A program made the position numbers and the translations under genes. This document shows positions 1 through 10,587 of a stretch of 64,000 nucleotides of DNA, in pieces (positions within the stretch are counted from its first letter, which is position 1; every line of letters begins with the position of its first letter). The DNA lies in assembly GCA_016712105.1 (NCBI GenBank), contig JADJRU010000004.1, positions 124,001 to 188,000 of the forward strand. Direction: 5' to 3'. The notes beneath the pieces are model-generated. The model did not search any database. It saw only the letters and a list, made by a program, of their open reading frames with translations, and was not told the DNA's origin. Source of the DNA: Ahniella sp. Its GTDB lineage: Bacteria > Pseudomonadota > Gammaproteobacteria > Xanthomonadales > Ahniellaceae.

Positions 1-1100
1 TTCGTCCTGGAATCTGCGAAGTTCGATCTGCCCCAGTTCCCAATCGAACTCGTCCTCGCTATCGAGCGTACGAGCATGGCCGGAATCTACATTGACGAGG
101 TGCTGGCTCACTGCGAAGCGAAACACATCACGATCAAGCGATGCACGGGCTTCCGTGCTGTTGGCATCGGCGTATCCGCTGGGCGGAGGCAATTCGAGCA
201 TTTTCTCGATCGCCTCCTGCCAGTTTGGTCGGTCCAGGAAGCAAGCTCGATGTCGGCGCAGACGATGAGGATCGATTTCCAGCGTGTCCGTGGCGGCTTG
301 CGCCCCAACGACGTCAAGTCGAATTCGCGCTGGTGCGCCATAGCGATGTCTCGCAAGGCCGGGTAGTTCTGAGCGGCTTGTATGGCCGATTGCAGATGCA
401 GGTACGACGCCAGGCCGGCACTCTGCTCCGCTGCACGCAGAAAGACGTGAATGAGCTCCTGATCGAGCGCTGCCCGCTGCACTGGATCGCTGCCGGCGAG
501 ATGCATCTGCATCTCGATCAACTGTTTCAGCAAATGCGGCTGCGCGGCATACACCGTCTTGGCGCGTTCGAATCGCGACGGCAGGTCTGTCGACCGCAGA
601 CCAGGTGGTGCGTAAACCAGGATGCCCAAATAACCAAACGATACACCCGGGGCGGCGTCGTCAATGGTCGTGTCGAACTCACTCATCGCTGTTGCGATCA
701 GCGAAGCCGCCCTGGCGCGATCGTCGAGTTCCAATGCCAACTGCAGGGCGCGAATCTGTGCATTCTTGGCATCCAGGCCCGTCCAGCGACCAGCCAGTTG
801 CTCGTAGGCCTGCGAGGCGATACGGGACTGCCGGTGCCGTCGCGGCTTCGCCGGCAGCTGCCAAAGTAAGTCGCCCAAGCGTGCCCGGACGACGGGCTCG
901 GCGGACTGGTCGAGAACGGCTTGCCAGGATCGAAGCGTCTGTTCGGACGGCACAACCAGGTTGGGAAACCGTGCTAGTTCGTCGGGGCGGTCTGGGATAT
1001 GAAACCAGAGCGAGAACGCTACCTTCACTGCGTCGGCCCATTCTGCTTCGTCGCTGACTGGCGTTGGCAGATGGTCTTCGACCTCACCCAATTCCGGCAA
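1..1100 (-). CDS. Hypothetical protein, 3'-partial at window edge, frameshifted
   Basis: Minus-strand gene entering from position 1100 and running off the left edge. The N-terminal part (about 265 residues) is alpha-helical, soluble and rich in Leu/Ala/Arg, with no signal peptide. It is open to about position 310. Beyond that the frame gives basic, cysteine-rich nonsense, while the neighbouring frame continues as acidic, protein-like sequence (ATDTLEIDPHRLRRH to the edge, ending in WELGQIELRRF). This indicates a single frameshift near 300-320. The gene lies just downstream of, and in the same direction as, the KfrA_N-type gene, so it may be transposon cargo or a flanking host gene. I do not recognise the family. 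Confidence 0.55.
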
Positions 1101-1247
1101 GTTGATAGCTGAGAGTCGAGTTTTGCGGTGTAGGATTCAATGGACATGACGGGCCAGCCGTTGGTTTTCGCGCGGAGTGTAGCGATCAATTACACAGCAA
1201 CCGGTGGTCTGCGGCCTGAGGGGCAACTGACCTTTCAGCACCATCGA

Positions 1248-2306
1248 TCACCGGTTTCCGCGCTCTGCAGGACCTGGAAGCAGATCGGGCTGCATGCGCT
1301 CTGGCGGCATACGCTGGCCAATCGCCTTGACCACCTCTTCCAGCGCCTGAAGGCGCCCCAGTAAGCGATCGCGCTCGGCGGCAGCTGATCGGTGCCGGTC
1401 AATCTCCGCTTGCAGTGCCTGTTCGGCGCGCAGCAGTTTGTCGAGCAACTGGTCGCGTTCGCCGGCCAGTGCTTGCTCCCGGACAACAAGCGGCCGTAGC
1501 GCATGCAGTTCTGTCTCAAGGACTGAGATTCGCGCCCGGCCGGTCTGCAGGTCGGTGTGCGTGCTGGCCAACTCGCGCTCCTGCACCGTGGTTTGTTCCA
1601 GCAAGCGGCCGTTGTCTCGGTTGAGCTGTTGGAGTTCGTGGTTCTTGGCCGGCAGCGAGTGGGTCGCTTGGCGAAGCTCGATCTGCAACTGCTGGACGGC
1701 ATGGTCGTGACGTTGGATCTCCTGGTCGCGTTGCTCTTTGGCCGCGGTTCGGAAGTGTTCCAGGGCTTCGCGCGCCTGGCTGTGCTTCTGTTCGAGGGAA
1801 GCCACATGTGTGTCGCGCTGCTCCAGCTGACTGATCAGACCATCAATGCGCGTGGACTGGGTGGCGAGCGACTGTGTCGCTTCGGCCAGTTCGCGCCGGG
1901 TGACTTGGTGCCCCTCTCGCTCGGCACCGAGTGCGACTTCGGAGGCTTGCAGCGCGGTTGCGAATTGCGCGGCTTCCTGGCGTTGTGCGGTGAGCGCGGC
2001 CTCGGCCTGGCAGCGTTCGCCTCGATGGCGGGTCTCGGCGGCTTCTACAACCTGGTCGGCCTCCTGCTGTAGCTGGGTCGCCACGCGTTGGACCAAGTCC
2101 AACAGGGCATCGCTGACGCCGACGCGAGCGCCAGTGGACAGGCCTTGCTCGGCCTCGAGCTCCTTCAAGTACCGGTGGATAGTGGTCTTTGATCCGGTGT
2201 TGCCAAGGGCCACTCGGATAGCGTCGACCGAGGGGTGCTTGCCCTGTGCCAACAGGCTTTGCCGGGCCTTCTGGATGTCGCTCTTGTACAAGCCGCCGCG
2301 CGCCAT
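1248..2306 (-). CDS. KfrA_N-domain coiled-coil DNA-binding protein, TnpT-like
   Basis: 352-residue protein. Residues 1-55 (MARGGLYKSDIQKARQSL... to TTIHRYLKELE) match the KfrA N-terminal DNA-binding fold of plasmid and transposon proteins. The rest, about residues 60-340, is a long Glu/Gln/Arg/Ala-rich coiled coil. In Tn4651/TnXax1-type Tn3-family transposons a protein of this build, TnpT, is divergent from the tyrosine recombinase TnpS and helps cointegrate resolution. A TnpS-like gene and tnpA lie at 5603-9957, so that role is the best inference. Here, however, a protease locus sits between the two, which is not the usual layout. Tandem repeats just upstream of the start could be its own operator. 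A plain KfrA-like plasmid regulator is the alternative. Confidence 0.8.
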   Translation of the reverse strand: MARGGLYKSDIQKARQSLLAQGKHPSVDAIRVALGNTGSKTTIHRYLKELEAEQGLSTGARVGVSDALLDLVQRVATQLQQEADQVVEAAETRHRGERCQAEAALTAQRQEAAQFATALQASEVALGAEREGHQVTRRELAEATQSLATQSTRIDGLISQLEQRDTHVASLEQKHSQAREALEHFRTAAKEQRDQEIQRHDHAVQQLQIELRQATHSLPAKNHELQQLNRDNGRLLEQTTVQERELASTHTDLQTGRARISVLETELHALRPLVVREQALAGERDQLLDKLLRAEQALQAEIDRHRSAAAERDRLLGRLQALEEVVKAIGQRMPPERMQPDLLPGPAERGNR

Positions 2307-2619
2307 GGTGCTCTCCGATTATTTCATAACGTATTACATACCACGTAATTACATACTGCTCAACGTGCCGATTCTAAGCACGAGACTGGCAAATCTAACA
2401 TTGAATAATGCGGACTTATTCAATCTTGACCTCGTCGGGGCAAGCAGATAGGGTCCCAATCATTACGAAATCAGCAAGACCACGCAGACGAGAGCACTCA
2501 ATTGCTCTGCTCATTTTCCCACAAGGATATTGGGGGACACGCCGGTCTTTCTGCGTCGACGCTGCATTCACAGGTAGAATCTTGGCCCATCAGTTCGCTT
2601 GACCACTTGGGTGTGATTC
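2307..2619. promoter_or_regulatory. Divergent promoter region with tandem ACGTA(A)TTACATAC repeats
   Basis: This spacer lies between the KfrA_N gene (minus) and the secreted-protein gene (plus) and is clearly AT-richer than its surroundings. Two near-identical direct repeats, ACGTATTACATAC at 2329-2341 and ACGTAATTACATAC at 2343-2356, lie 23-50 bases upstream of the KfrA_N start. The second contains the palindrome GTAATTAC. KfrA-type proteins commonly bind repeated or palindromic sites at their own promoter, so an autoregulatory operator is plausible. The recombination (res) site expected next to a TnpT-like gene could also lie here. I see no gene in the remainder. Confidence 0.4.
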
Positions 2620-3163
2620 ATGAAGCGAGTTTCATATTTTCTGGCGATTGTTCGGTTTCGATGGCTTGCCTGCTTCCTAGGACTGTTTCTGGCGGGACCT
2701 ACGATCGCACAACCCGTCCATGGTTTTGCAGTGTCGCCTGCGACACCGAGCACCTTTGACTTGATCACGATTTCTTTCAGAAACGGGAGTTGTGACCTTG
2801 CCACCCCTTCCTCTCGTTTGGCGCGTCGACGGCACCGGCAATGAACGGGATTTGGTTGTCGATGGAGTGTGGGGTTTGGACCCCGCATTTTGCCCACCCA
2901 ATGGCTATGGTGGCCTAGTGCCGATACCTGTCGGTCAGTTGCCGCCTGGTGAATATACGTACTTCATCAGAATCCGAGATCGACTCAGTCCATTTCCACC
3001 ACCATTCGATCTCAGCGAAAGGTTTGGAAGCGTCAGTTTCGTGGTGACGGGCAACCCTCGTTCAATTCCGACGCTTGGCGGCACGGCGATGACGCTGCTT
3101 GGCGCAATGTTCCTGGCTGTTGGGCTATTCGTGATCAGGCGGCCGAAGTGGCCTGCATGGGGT
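2620..3163 (+). CDS. Secreted protein with IPTL-CTERM-like sorting signal, frameshifted
   Basis: Starts with MKRVSYFLAIVRFRWLACFL and a hydrophobic stretch ending in GPTIAQ, a good signal peptide. A short beta-rich domain of about 110 residues follows (FAVSPATPSTFDLITISF... GEYTYFIRIRDRLSPF). One frameshift near 2790-2800 separates the signal-peptide frame from the rest. The end is a textbook IPTL-CTERM block: SIPTLGG, a transmembrane helix, then IRR. IPTL-CTERM is a proposed C-terminal sorting signal of Gram-negative bacteria. No stop codon follows the IRR; the frame runs on into the protease signal peptide. The two may therefore be adjacent genes with a lost stop, or a fusion. The end coordinate given is approximate. 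Confidence 0.5.
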
Positions 3164-5530
3164 TTGTTGGCGTTGCTGCTTCCCGCTGGCACTGTGTTGG
3201 CAGATGTGTTTCCGCTGCAAGTCGTGTTGCGTGAGGCCCCTGCAGGCCCCAGCCCTTGGGCTATTGTCGAGGGTTATGACTTCGCCAGTGGCAGCCCGCC
3301 GCCCATCAGTGCAATGTCGGTGGGTCAACCAGTTGGTGCAGAGTACTTGCTGCCGGTTCGTGCTGGCGGCGTATTCCTCAGTCGACTCAACACGCACCAT
3401 CAATCCGACCGAGCCAGGCTGGAGCGCACCATTCTCCTTAAGTACACGTCCGACGCAAACCGGCAGTCGGCGTTATCGGCCTTGAGCGCGAGTGGCGGGA
3501 TTGAGTCTGTGTTTGTTCCGCTCGAACAAGACCGCTACTTCCCAGTTGCCGAAACTTCGGCGCCACAGCCGAGAAGCGTTACAGGATCAACCCCATGGCG
3601 CTCTCTTCTAGATTTTCCAGGCGCGTGGGAAGGCGAGCAAGGTTGGGCCAGGGTCGGCGTGCTGGATAATGGCTACGATCCGTCGCATCCGGCATTAGTC
3701 GCCATTGACCCCGCCGGCCGTCTCACCGGCGGCAACGTGATTTCGGCCGGAACGCTCGATATCGGCGATCTTGGAACTAATCAAGGCGTCGATTTTTGCG
3801 ACTTCTTCACGCTGTGTGACCGGAATCTCGATGAGGCCCAGCCCAAGGCCGTTTCGATGGGCGCAGACTGCGACGTCACAGCCTTTGATCCAGTTGAAGA
3901 CGGAGTCATTCGTTTCGAGTTTATCGGTCATGGGACGATGACGGCAGGCATGATTGGCGCAAAGCCGATCAGCGGATCTGTGGGTCCCGGAGCGTGCCCC
4001 AACTGCGGCATTTGGCCCATCAGAACGTCGACGCTTCTGTGTATTCCGCTAATTGACGGAGGGCATCAAGCAAGTCTGACCCCGAATCCGAACGCGGTCA
4101 TCGCAGGCCTAGCGTATCTAGTGAATGGCGGCGCTCAGGTGGTCAGTTCGAGCAATCCGAACCGGACGCCGTACACCGGATTCTGCGCTGCCAACCCTAA
4201 CTCCCCCTATTGCGCTGTGCTTCGACTTGCACGCCTGCATGGCGTAGTGTTTGTGGCGGCTGCAGGGAATCATCGTACCGACATTGCGTTTCCGGCCAGC
4301 CACGCGTCCGTTCTCTCGGCAGGAGGCGCAAATGAACTCCTTGAAATCTGGAATGAAGATACCGATCCACCACCGAACAATTCGGACCAGGGCGCCGGCA
4401 AGGTCGGTTGACCTCACCGTCTACCATGGCCGCGATTGGAACCCCGCGACAGGATGCACTGATAGCTCGCTGGGATCGGGCACTGATGGAATAGGATCAT
4501 GCTCAGGCACATCGTTTTCAACGCCGATGCTTGCGGGTCTTTCCGGCCTGATCTTGTCGGCGAATCCGCTTCTATTGCCGGGGGACCCGGAAGTAGTCGG
4601 TGACGCGATCGGCGTTCGCGATGTGATTGTCGAAGCAACCAATCGAAGCCTGGCTGGACAGCCTTGGACCAACACGCTCGGATATGGCGTGCCGAACGCG
4701 GCGGTGGCCGTGTCCCGTGTATTTGGAACCGTGGCAGGCCGCGCGATTCCGAACCGTGTGACGCCGATGTTTCAAGCCTATAGCGCATTGTCCACCGACT
4801 ACGCCTATTCGCCGACGTCCACCGGGTTTCTCGCACTGAACAATTCCAACACAAGCTATGTGTCGGATGGTCAAGCTGTTCCTGGTTATCTGGCCTTTCC
4901 TCATGATCCAGCCCTTCCCGAGGAGCCGCCCAGAGCGCGCTTCTTCGTGCTGACCTCGGAGAAGAAGCCCGAGCCGTCATACCCCAACCTGACTCCTCTG
5001 TATGCACTTCAGCGAAGCCGGAATTGGCCTGCGGGCTGCACGCCGGGCGATGGCTGCAATGACTTGAATAGCGACTGGCTGCTGGCCTCGACGGTAGCTC
5101 ACGCCGAGTCTTTCATCGCACAGGGCTACGACTATTTTCATCGGCAAGGATTCATTTATTCGCCATGCAGTCCGGAGCCTTCCTGCATTCCGCCGGGCAC
5201 TGAACGCCTGCATCGGAAGTGCAAACTTTCCGAAGATGATTGCGCCGCTTTCCTGGAAAGGGACCGTGTAGCCATGGAGGCCGCTGGCTACACGGCCGGT
5301 TCGACGATGATGGGCTCACGTATCCGAATATCGACACGGATGGGGATCAATTGATCGATGGGTTCGAGAGAATTCTTGGAACCAATCCGGGTCTCGCCGA
5401 TTCCGATGGCGATGGGCTCGCCGACGGGCTCGAGTATCCGCAAGCAGGGATTCAGCTCTCTGATCCGTGCGCCGGCCCGAATGTTCAGTGCACACAATCT
5501 TCAAACCTGTTCTCGAATGGCTTTGAGTAA
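3164..5530 (+). CDS. S8 family (subtilisin-like) serine peptidase with TSP3 repeat and GFE tail, frameshifted
   Basis: Secreted serine endopeptidase. A signal-like segment (WGLLALLLPAGTVLA) begins near 3160 with only TTG codons as start candidates. Catalytic Asp lies in VGVLDNGYDPSHP (about 3655), His in GHGTMTAGMIG (about 3928), the oxyanion Asn in VAAAGN (about 4258) and Ser in GTSFSTPM (about 4510). The C-terminus carries a thrombospondin type 3 calcium-binding repeat (DTDGDQLIDGFE, DSDGDGLADGLE) and ends in LFSNGFE. The coding frame switches near 4405, between the oxyanion Asn and the Ser, and again near 5300 before the TSP3 repeat. All catalytic residues are present if the frames are joined. 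It sits between transposon genes, so it is probably cargo. Confidence 0.8.
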
Positions 5531-5602
5531 AGGCGATTGTTGGCAGATTGAGCACCCAAGCAAACAGGAAGCTGCTGTCTGTCAGCCGTACTGGCAAATT
5601 GG

Positions 5603-6892
5603 ATGAACGATCTCGATCGCTACCTTCAAGCTGCCACGCGCGACAACACCCGAAAGAGCTATGCCCAGGCAACGCGTCATTTCGAAGTCGAATGGGGCGG
5701 CGTCCTGCCGGCGACGCCCGACATGGTCGCGCGCTACCTGGCGCAATTCGCCGGCACGCTGGCCAATAATACCCTCCGGCACCGCATGGCTGCCTTGTCG
5801 CGCTGGCATTCGGTACACGGCTTCGTAGACCCGACCCGGTCCGAACTCGTCAAGCAGACCCTGAAAGGCATCCGCGCCGTCCACGGCGCCCGAGTCCAGC
5901 AGGCGGTGCCGCTGCAGATCACCCACCTGCAGGAGCTCGATGCTTGGTTGACCACGACCAGTGCGCGCGCCAAAGCAGCCCAAGACCGATTGGGCGAACA
6001 CCAAGCATTGCGCGATCGAGCCTTGCTGCTGGTCGGCTTCTGGCGCGCTTTCCGGAGCGCTGATCTGGTCAGCCTGCAGGTTCGTGACGTGGCGTTCGAC
6101 GGCACCGACGGCATGACGTTGCATCTCGCCCACAGCAAGGGCGACCGTGGTTACGAGGGCCGGACCTATGGCGTTCCGGCCTTGTCGCGCCTATGCCCGG
6201 TCCGCGCCTTGTCGGAATGGCTCCGGGTCGCCGATTTGCACGACGGTCCGGTGTTCCGGCGCATCACCCGCTGGGGCACGATTGGATCCCAAGGCCTGCA
6301 TCCCGGCAGCCTAGTCGCGGTCCTGCGGCGTCTGGTCAGCGGCGCTGGCATTCCCGAGGCAGCCAATCTGACCAGTCACTCCCTGCGGCGCGGCCTGGCC
6401 GGCTGGGCCAACGAGAACGGATGGGACCTGAAGTCGCTGATGGCCTACGTCGGCTGGAAGGACATGAGCACGGCCCTGCGCTACGTCGACGTGCGGCCGA
6501 CCGCAGCGGCGCGCATCGAGGCCGGCCTCGCATCACGTGAGCCAGCCGGCAGCGCCTTGATCGCTTTGCCGGCGCCGGCATCGGCCGTGGCCACACCCGA
6601 TCGCATCGCACTCGACTTGACCCTGCTGCTGTCGTCCTATGGGCCTAGTCGTCGTGGCTTGCCACCCGCTCGAAAACACATCGAGTCCATCACCCTGGCC
6701 CGCTATCGGGCACAACACCTGGACAAGGACGGCAGCCGCTACCGCCTCCGATTCGACCTCGAATCCCCCGATGGCACGCTCGATGAGCGCGTCGCCGAGT
6801 TGCTCGATGAGCTGCACCGTGCCGCAGCCGGCAACAATTGCTATCTCGAAGCCTCTCTGAAGGACCCGGCGAGCAAGCGTTGCTGGGATTAA
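5603..6892 (+). CDS. Tyrosine recombinase/integrase of Tn3-family transposon (TnpS-like)
   Basis: Intact 429-residue site-specific recombinase. The N-terminal SAM-like core-binding domain (residues 1-100, DNTRKSYAQATRHF) precedes the catalytic domain. Catalytic Arg is in FWRAFRSADLVSL (about residue 150), Lys in AHSKGDRG, the H-x-x-R box in TSHSLRRGL, and the nucleophile Tyr in TALRYVD. The usual His of the G-H box is Trp here (VGWKD), a tolerated variant. Residues 330-429 form an extra C-terminal extension of unknown function. It starts about 70 bases after the protease stop and ends 60 bases before tnpA, in the same direction. This fits the cointegrate-resolving recombinase of Tn4651-like elements, where it acts at a res site with a TnpT-type partner. 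Confidence 0.85.
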   Translation: MNDLDRYLQAATRDNTRKSYAQATRHFEVEWGGVLPATPDMVARYLAQFAGTLANNTLRHRMAALSRWHSVHGFVDPTRSELVKQTLKGIRAVHGARVQQAVPLQITHLQELDAWLTTTSARAKAAQDRLGEHQALRDRALLLVGFWRAFRSADLVSLQVRDVAFDGTDGMTLHLAHSKGDRGYEGRTYGVPALSRLCPVRALSEWLRVADLHDGPVFRRITRWGTIGSQGLHPGSLVAVLRRLVSGAGIPEAANLTSHSLRRGLAGWANENGWDLKSLMAYVGWKDMSTALRYVDVRPTAAARIEAGLASREPAGSALIALPAPASAVATPDRIALDLTLLLSSYGPSRRGLPPARKHIESITLARYRAQHLDKDGSRYRLRFDLESPDGTLDERVAELLDELHRAAAGNNCYLEASLKDPASKRCWD

Positions 6893-6952
6893 AACCATTC
6901 GCTTGAATTCACGCGGCAACGGGCGTGATCACGGCGTCGCCCAGGACCGGCC

Positions 6953-9900
6953 ATGAAAACCACCAAGCGGGAAAGCAACTATCGCACCTTGCCTACCGAC
7001 ATCGGCGATCTGGCGTTGAAGCGCAACTACACCCCGAGTGCGGGAGATAAACATTTCCTGGACCGGACGGTCAGCCGACGCTGGTCGCATCTGGCCGTGG
7101 CCATCCATCTGATGGTGTTTCGCAACCTCGGCTACTTCGTGCCACTGGCACGTGTCCCAGATCGGATTCGAACCCACATCGCGTCCTGTCTCGGACTCGT
7201 CCGGATGCCGCCCCCGAGCACCCTGGAGAAATACGACACTTCCGGCAGCAAGCGGACGCACATTGAAGCGCTGCGCGCTTACCTGGGTGTCAAGCCCTTT
7301 CGGAAGGAGTCGGAGGCCTGGCTGTTCGATGTCGCCCTACGTGCTGCCGAGACCAAACACGATGTTTCGGACATCATCAGCGTCCTGTGCGAGGAGCTGG
7401 TCCACCACGCTTACGAAATCCCGGCGTTCGAGGAGGTGTTGAAGAAGACGGCCGACCGGGCGCAGCGTCAGGTTACCGATCAACACCTCGGCCGCATCGC
7501 CACCGCGCTGACGCCGGCGACACGCAAAGTGATCGATGAGTTGTTGACCCGTCGACCGGGCGACATCCTGACCGGCTGGCAGCAGCTGAAGCGAGAACCA
7601 CGTGCGCCATCGCCGCATGAGGCGCGCGCCATGCTGCATCACATGCAGCGATTGAAGCATCTGGCCGACCAGATGCCCGCAGTCGACATCCCGCAACCGA
7701 AGTTGCGCGCCTATCGGCATTGGGCACGCGCCCTGGATGCGACCGAGTTGTCGCGACTCCAACCCGGCCGCCGCTACGGGCTGGCGGTGATCTACATCCA
7801 CGCGCAGCGAGGCCAGGCCGTGGACGACATCATCGAGGTGTTCCTGCGCCTGATGCAGAACCTCGACAACACGGCGCGCCGGAACCTGCTGGCTTACCAG
7901 ATCCAGAACTCGGAGCGCGCCGATGAACTCGTCGGTCAGTTGAAGGCGCTGCTGGTCGCCTACCAGAAGAAGGGCTCGAACCGTCGAAGGTTCCTGGCAA
8001 TGGAGAGCGCCCTGATCAGGGACGCCCTGTCGCTGGAAGAAGCGTGCGACGAGCACTTGGCGTTTGCCGGCAAGAACTATTTGCCGTTCCTGCTCAACCC
8101 CTATGGCAGCGTCCGCGGGCAACTGCTGGACTGCCTGGAGTTCGCCGGCATTCAGTCGGCAGACGATCAGTCGCCAACTTGGCATTGGCTGCAGCGCCTG
8201 CTCGGCAAATTGCGCCACATGCGCAAGGTGGAAGTGACCTGCGCCCAGCTCGGCGTCGAGCCAAGTGATCTTGACTGGTTGTCTGAATTTTGGCCAAAGC
8301 AGGTCCTGCTCCGGAGAAGAGGGCGGGCAGACACGTCTGAATCGCCGGTTTCTGGAATTGGCCATAATCTTCAGCGTACGCGACGAACTCAAGTCGGGCG
8401 ACCTGTTCGTGCCGAAGGGCGAAGAGCACGATGACTACCGACTACACCTGGTCTCGGACGACGTGCTCGATCGCGAGCTCGATGCCTACGGTGAAACCAC
8501 CGGCATTGAAACCGATCCCAAACTTCTCACGCGCCAGCTGAAGCAGGACCTCGCGGACGCCATCAAGCAGGTCGACGGGGATTTCCCAGAAAACCCGTAC
8601 TCACGAATCGTCAATGGGCGCCTGTCCATCAAGAAGTCGCCGGCTGAGACCCCCAATCCAGCGATCAAGAAACTCGACCTCCTGGTGAAAGATCGACTGG
8701 CCCCGATCAACATCGTCGACCTCCTGGTCGACACTTGTCGCTGGACCAACCTGCATCGCCAGTTCCGGCATCTTTCGGGTGGCGCCGGCCGGATCAGTGA
8801 CCTGCTGCCGCCAGTCGTGGCCATGACGTTCTGCTACGGCTTCAACCTCGGTCCGGCCCAGACCGAGCGCTCCCTTCGCGGCATCTCCCGCAAGCAACTC
8901 GCGCATCTGCAGCTCCACTATGCAAAGGACGATCACCTCGATGCCGCCAACACCACGGTCATCAATGCCTTCTCTCGATATCAGCTGACGAAGTTTTGGG
9001 GCACAGGCAAGACCGCGTCTGCGGACGGAACGCAATGGAGCATGCACGAGGAGAACCTGATCTCGACCAATCACATCCGCTACGGTGGTTATGGCGGCAT
9101 CGGCTACTACCTGGTGGCGGACAACTACATCGCGCTGATGGCGCGCTTCATAACCTGCGGCGCCTATGAGGCGACCTACATTCTGGATCTGCTGATGAAC
9201 AACGTCTCGGAGGTCCAGCCCGACACCGTTCATGGCGATACGCACGCCCAAAACCTCCCGGTCTTCGCCATGGCTTTCCTGCTTGGCATCAAGCTCATGC
9301 CCCGAATCCGCCAGCTTTGGCGTGTGCAGTTCAGCCGGGCGCAGAAACAACATCGGTGCAAAAACCTGGAGCCGCTGTTCAAGGACGACGTAAACTGGGA
9401 ACGAATCCAGACGCATATGCGCGAAATGATGCGTGTGGCGGTGTCGATCAAGCTGGGCAAATTGGCGCCATCGGACATCCTCAGGCGCCTCGGCAGCCAT
9501 AGCCAAGAAAAACTCGCTGTACCTGGCCTTCCGCGAACTCGGCAAAGTTATCCGAACGATGTTCTTGCTGAGCTACGTGGACGACGTGAAGCTCCGCCAG
9601 GCGATCCAGTCCGCAACCAACAAATCCGAACAGTTCAACCGCTTCCTGGAATGGGTGTTCTTCGCCGGCGAGGGGATCATCGCCGAGAACGTCCGGCACC
9701 AGCAGCAGAAGATCATCAAGTTCAGCCACCTGGCTGCCAACCTGGTCATGCTTCACAACGTCGATCAGCTGACCCGCGTGTTCGCGGAACTGCAGCGCGA
9801 GGGCGTCGAGTTGACGCCGGAGCTATTGGGGGCATTCTCGCCGTATCAGATGGCACACATCAATCGACTCGGAGACTACACGTTGGACCTCAGCCGCAAG

Positions 9901-9957
9901 CCACCGAAGACGAACGATGATTTCGTTTTCGAAGCCCTTGCGGCGCCAGGGGAATAG
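6953..9957 (+). CDS. tnpA: Tn3-family transposase TnpA, two frameshifts
   Basis: Replicative transposase of about 1000 residues when the frames are joined, the normal family length. The N-terminal part (RTLPTDIGDLALKRNYTPS... RWSHLAVAIHLMVFRNLGY) is the DUF4158 DNA-binding region. The C-terminal DDE domain shows TASADGTQWSMHEENL and TVHGDTHAQN, each carrying an Asp of the acidic triad. The reading frame changes near 8290-8310 (LGVEPSDLDWLSEFWP versus LELAIIFSVRDELKSG) and near 9500 (LRRLGSHSQ versus KNSLYLAFRELGKVIR). The protein would be inactive unless these are assembly errors. It follows the tyrosine recombinase directly. A candidate transposon end lies just after the stop. Confidence 0.88.
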
Positions 9958-9971
9958 GGCAGTTTGGCCCC
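9934..9971. repeat. Candidate right terminal inverted repeat of Tn3-family element
   Basis: Tn3-family termini begin with GGGG and usually overlap or abut the end of tnpA. The complement strand read from 9971 inward begins GGGGCCAAACTGCCC and, about 40 bases in, contains CGAAAACGAAAT, which resembles the conserved inner part of Tn3 inverted repeats. The matching left end is not visible and presumably lies left of the window. Weak call based on position and the GGGG start only. Confidence 0.3.
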
Positions 9972-10065
9972 TCCGTCACAGCAGAAAACATATCTGAATC
10001 AATCAATTGGCGCCGAACGGCTGTTTTTCCCGTCGATAACGGCCATGGCTCTACAAGTGGATCAA

Positions 10066-10587
10066 TCAAACAGCGGTGCGGGCCCCGACACGATCCCATG
10101 CAGCGCGGGTGGCCGCACGAGCCTGGGCCCATTCAAGCATCGACTTGCCGCGATAACCGTCGTATCGCGAATGCAGGTCGGCTTCGGCCTGTTCAAACGT
10201 TTGTCCGACCAGCGCAGCACGAGCTTCGTATCCCGTACGGTATGCCGGCGCATAGTCGTCATAGACGCGACCTGTGATGAAGTAGGGCTCGGTGCGGTAG
10301 CGGGCGCGCCAGAACGTATCCTCTTCCGTCGGATTGACCGATTCACCGGCTGCCTTACCGACAAGACCGCCGGCTACTGCACCAACCACACCGCCCACCA
10401 CGGCGCCGACGGGGCCGCCGACCAGGGTGCCTGCGGCCACACCAGCTGCGGCACCCGATGCACTACCAACGCCGGTCGCGACCGGATGAGAGCCAGGCGC
10501 ACCGGTGATGGGATCACGATTGGCCAGACTGGCTTCGACTTTTTCGGCGCTTTGCGTATTGATGCTTGGATCGTTGGAGCTGTTCAT
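10066..10587 (-). CDS. Glycine-zipper domain protein
   Basis: 173-residue protein starting at MNSSNDPSIN, preceded by the ribosome site AAGGA seven bases upstream. The longer frame back to 10875 lacks coding character and overlaps the neighbouring gene. Residues 35-80 are a glycine-zipper membrane segment with repeated small-residue motifs (GVAAGTLVGGPVGAVVGGVV). The C-terminal half is soluble and aromatic-rich (TFWRARYRTEPYF, YDDYAPAYRTGYEARA, FEQAEADL). There is no signal peptide. Proteins of this build are common in Proteobacteria and often stress-related, but the precise function is unknown. It is the first gene after the transposon end. Confidence 0.75.
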   Translation of the reverse strand: MNSSNDPSINTQSAEKVEASLANRDPITGAPGSHPVATGVGSASGAAAGVAAGTLVGGPVGAVVGGVVGAVAGGLVGKAAGESVNPTEEDTFWRARYRTEPYFITGRVYDDYAPAYRTGYEARAALVGQTFEQAEADLHSRYDGYRGKSMLEWAQARAATRAAWDRVGARTAV

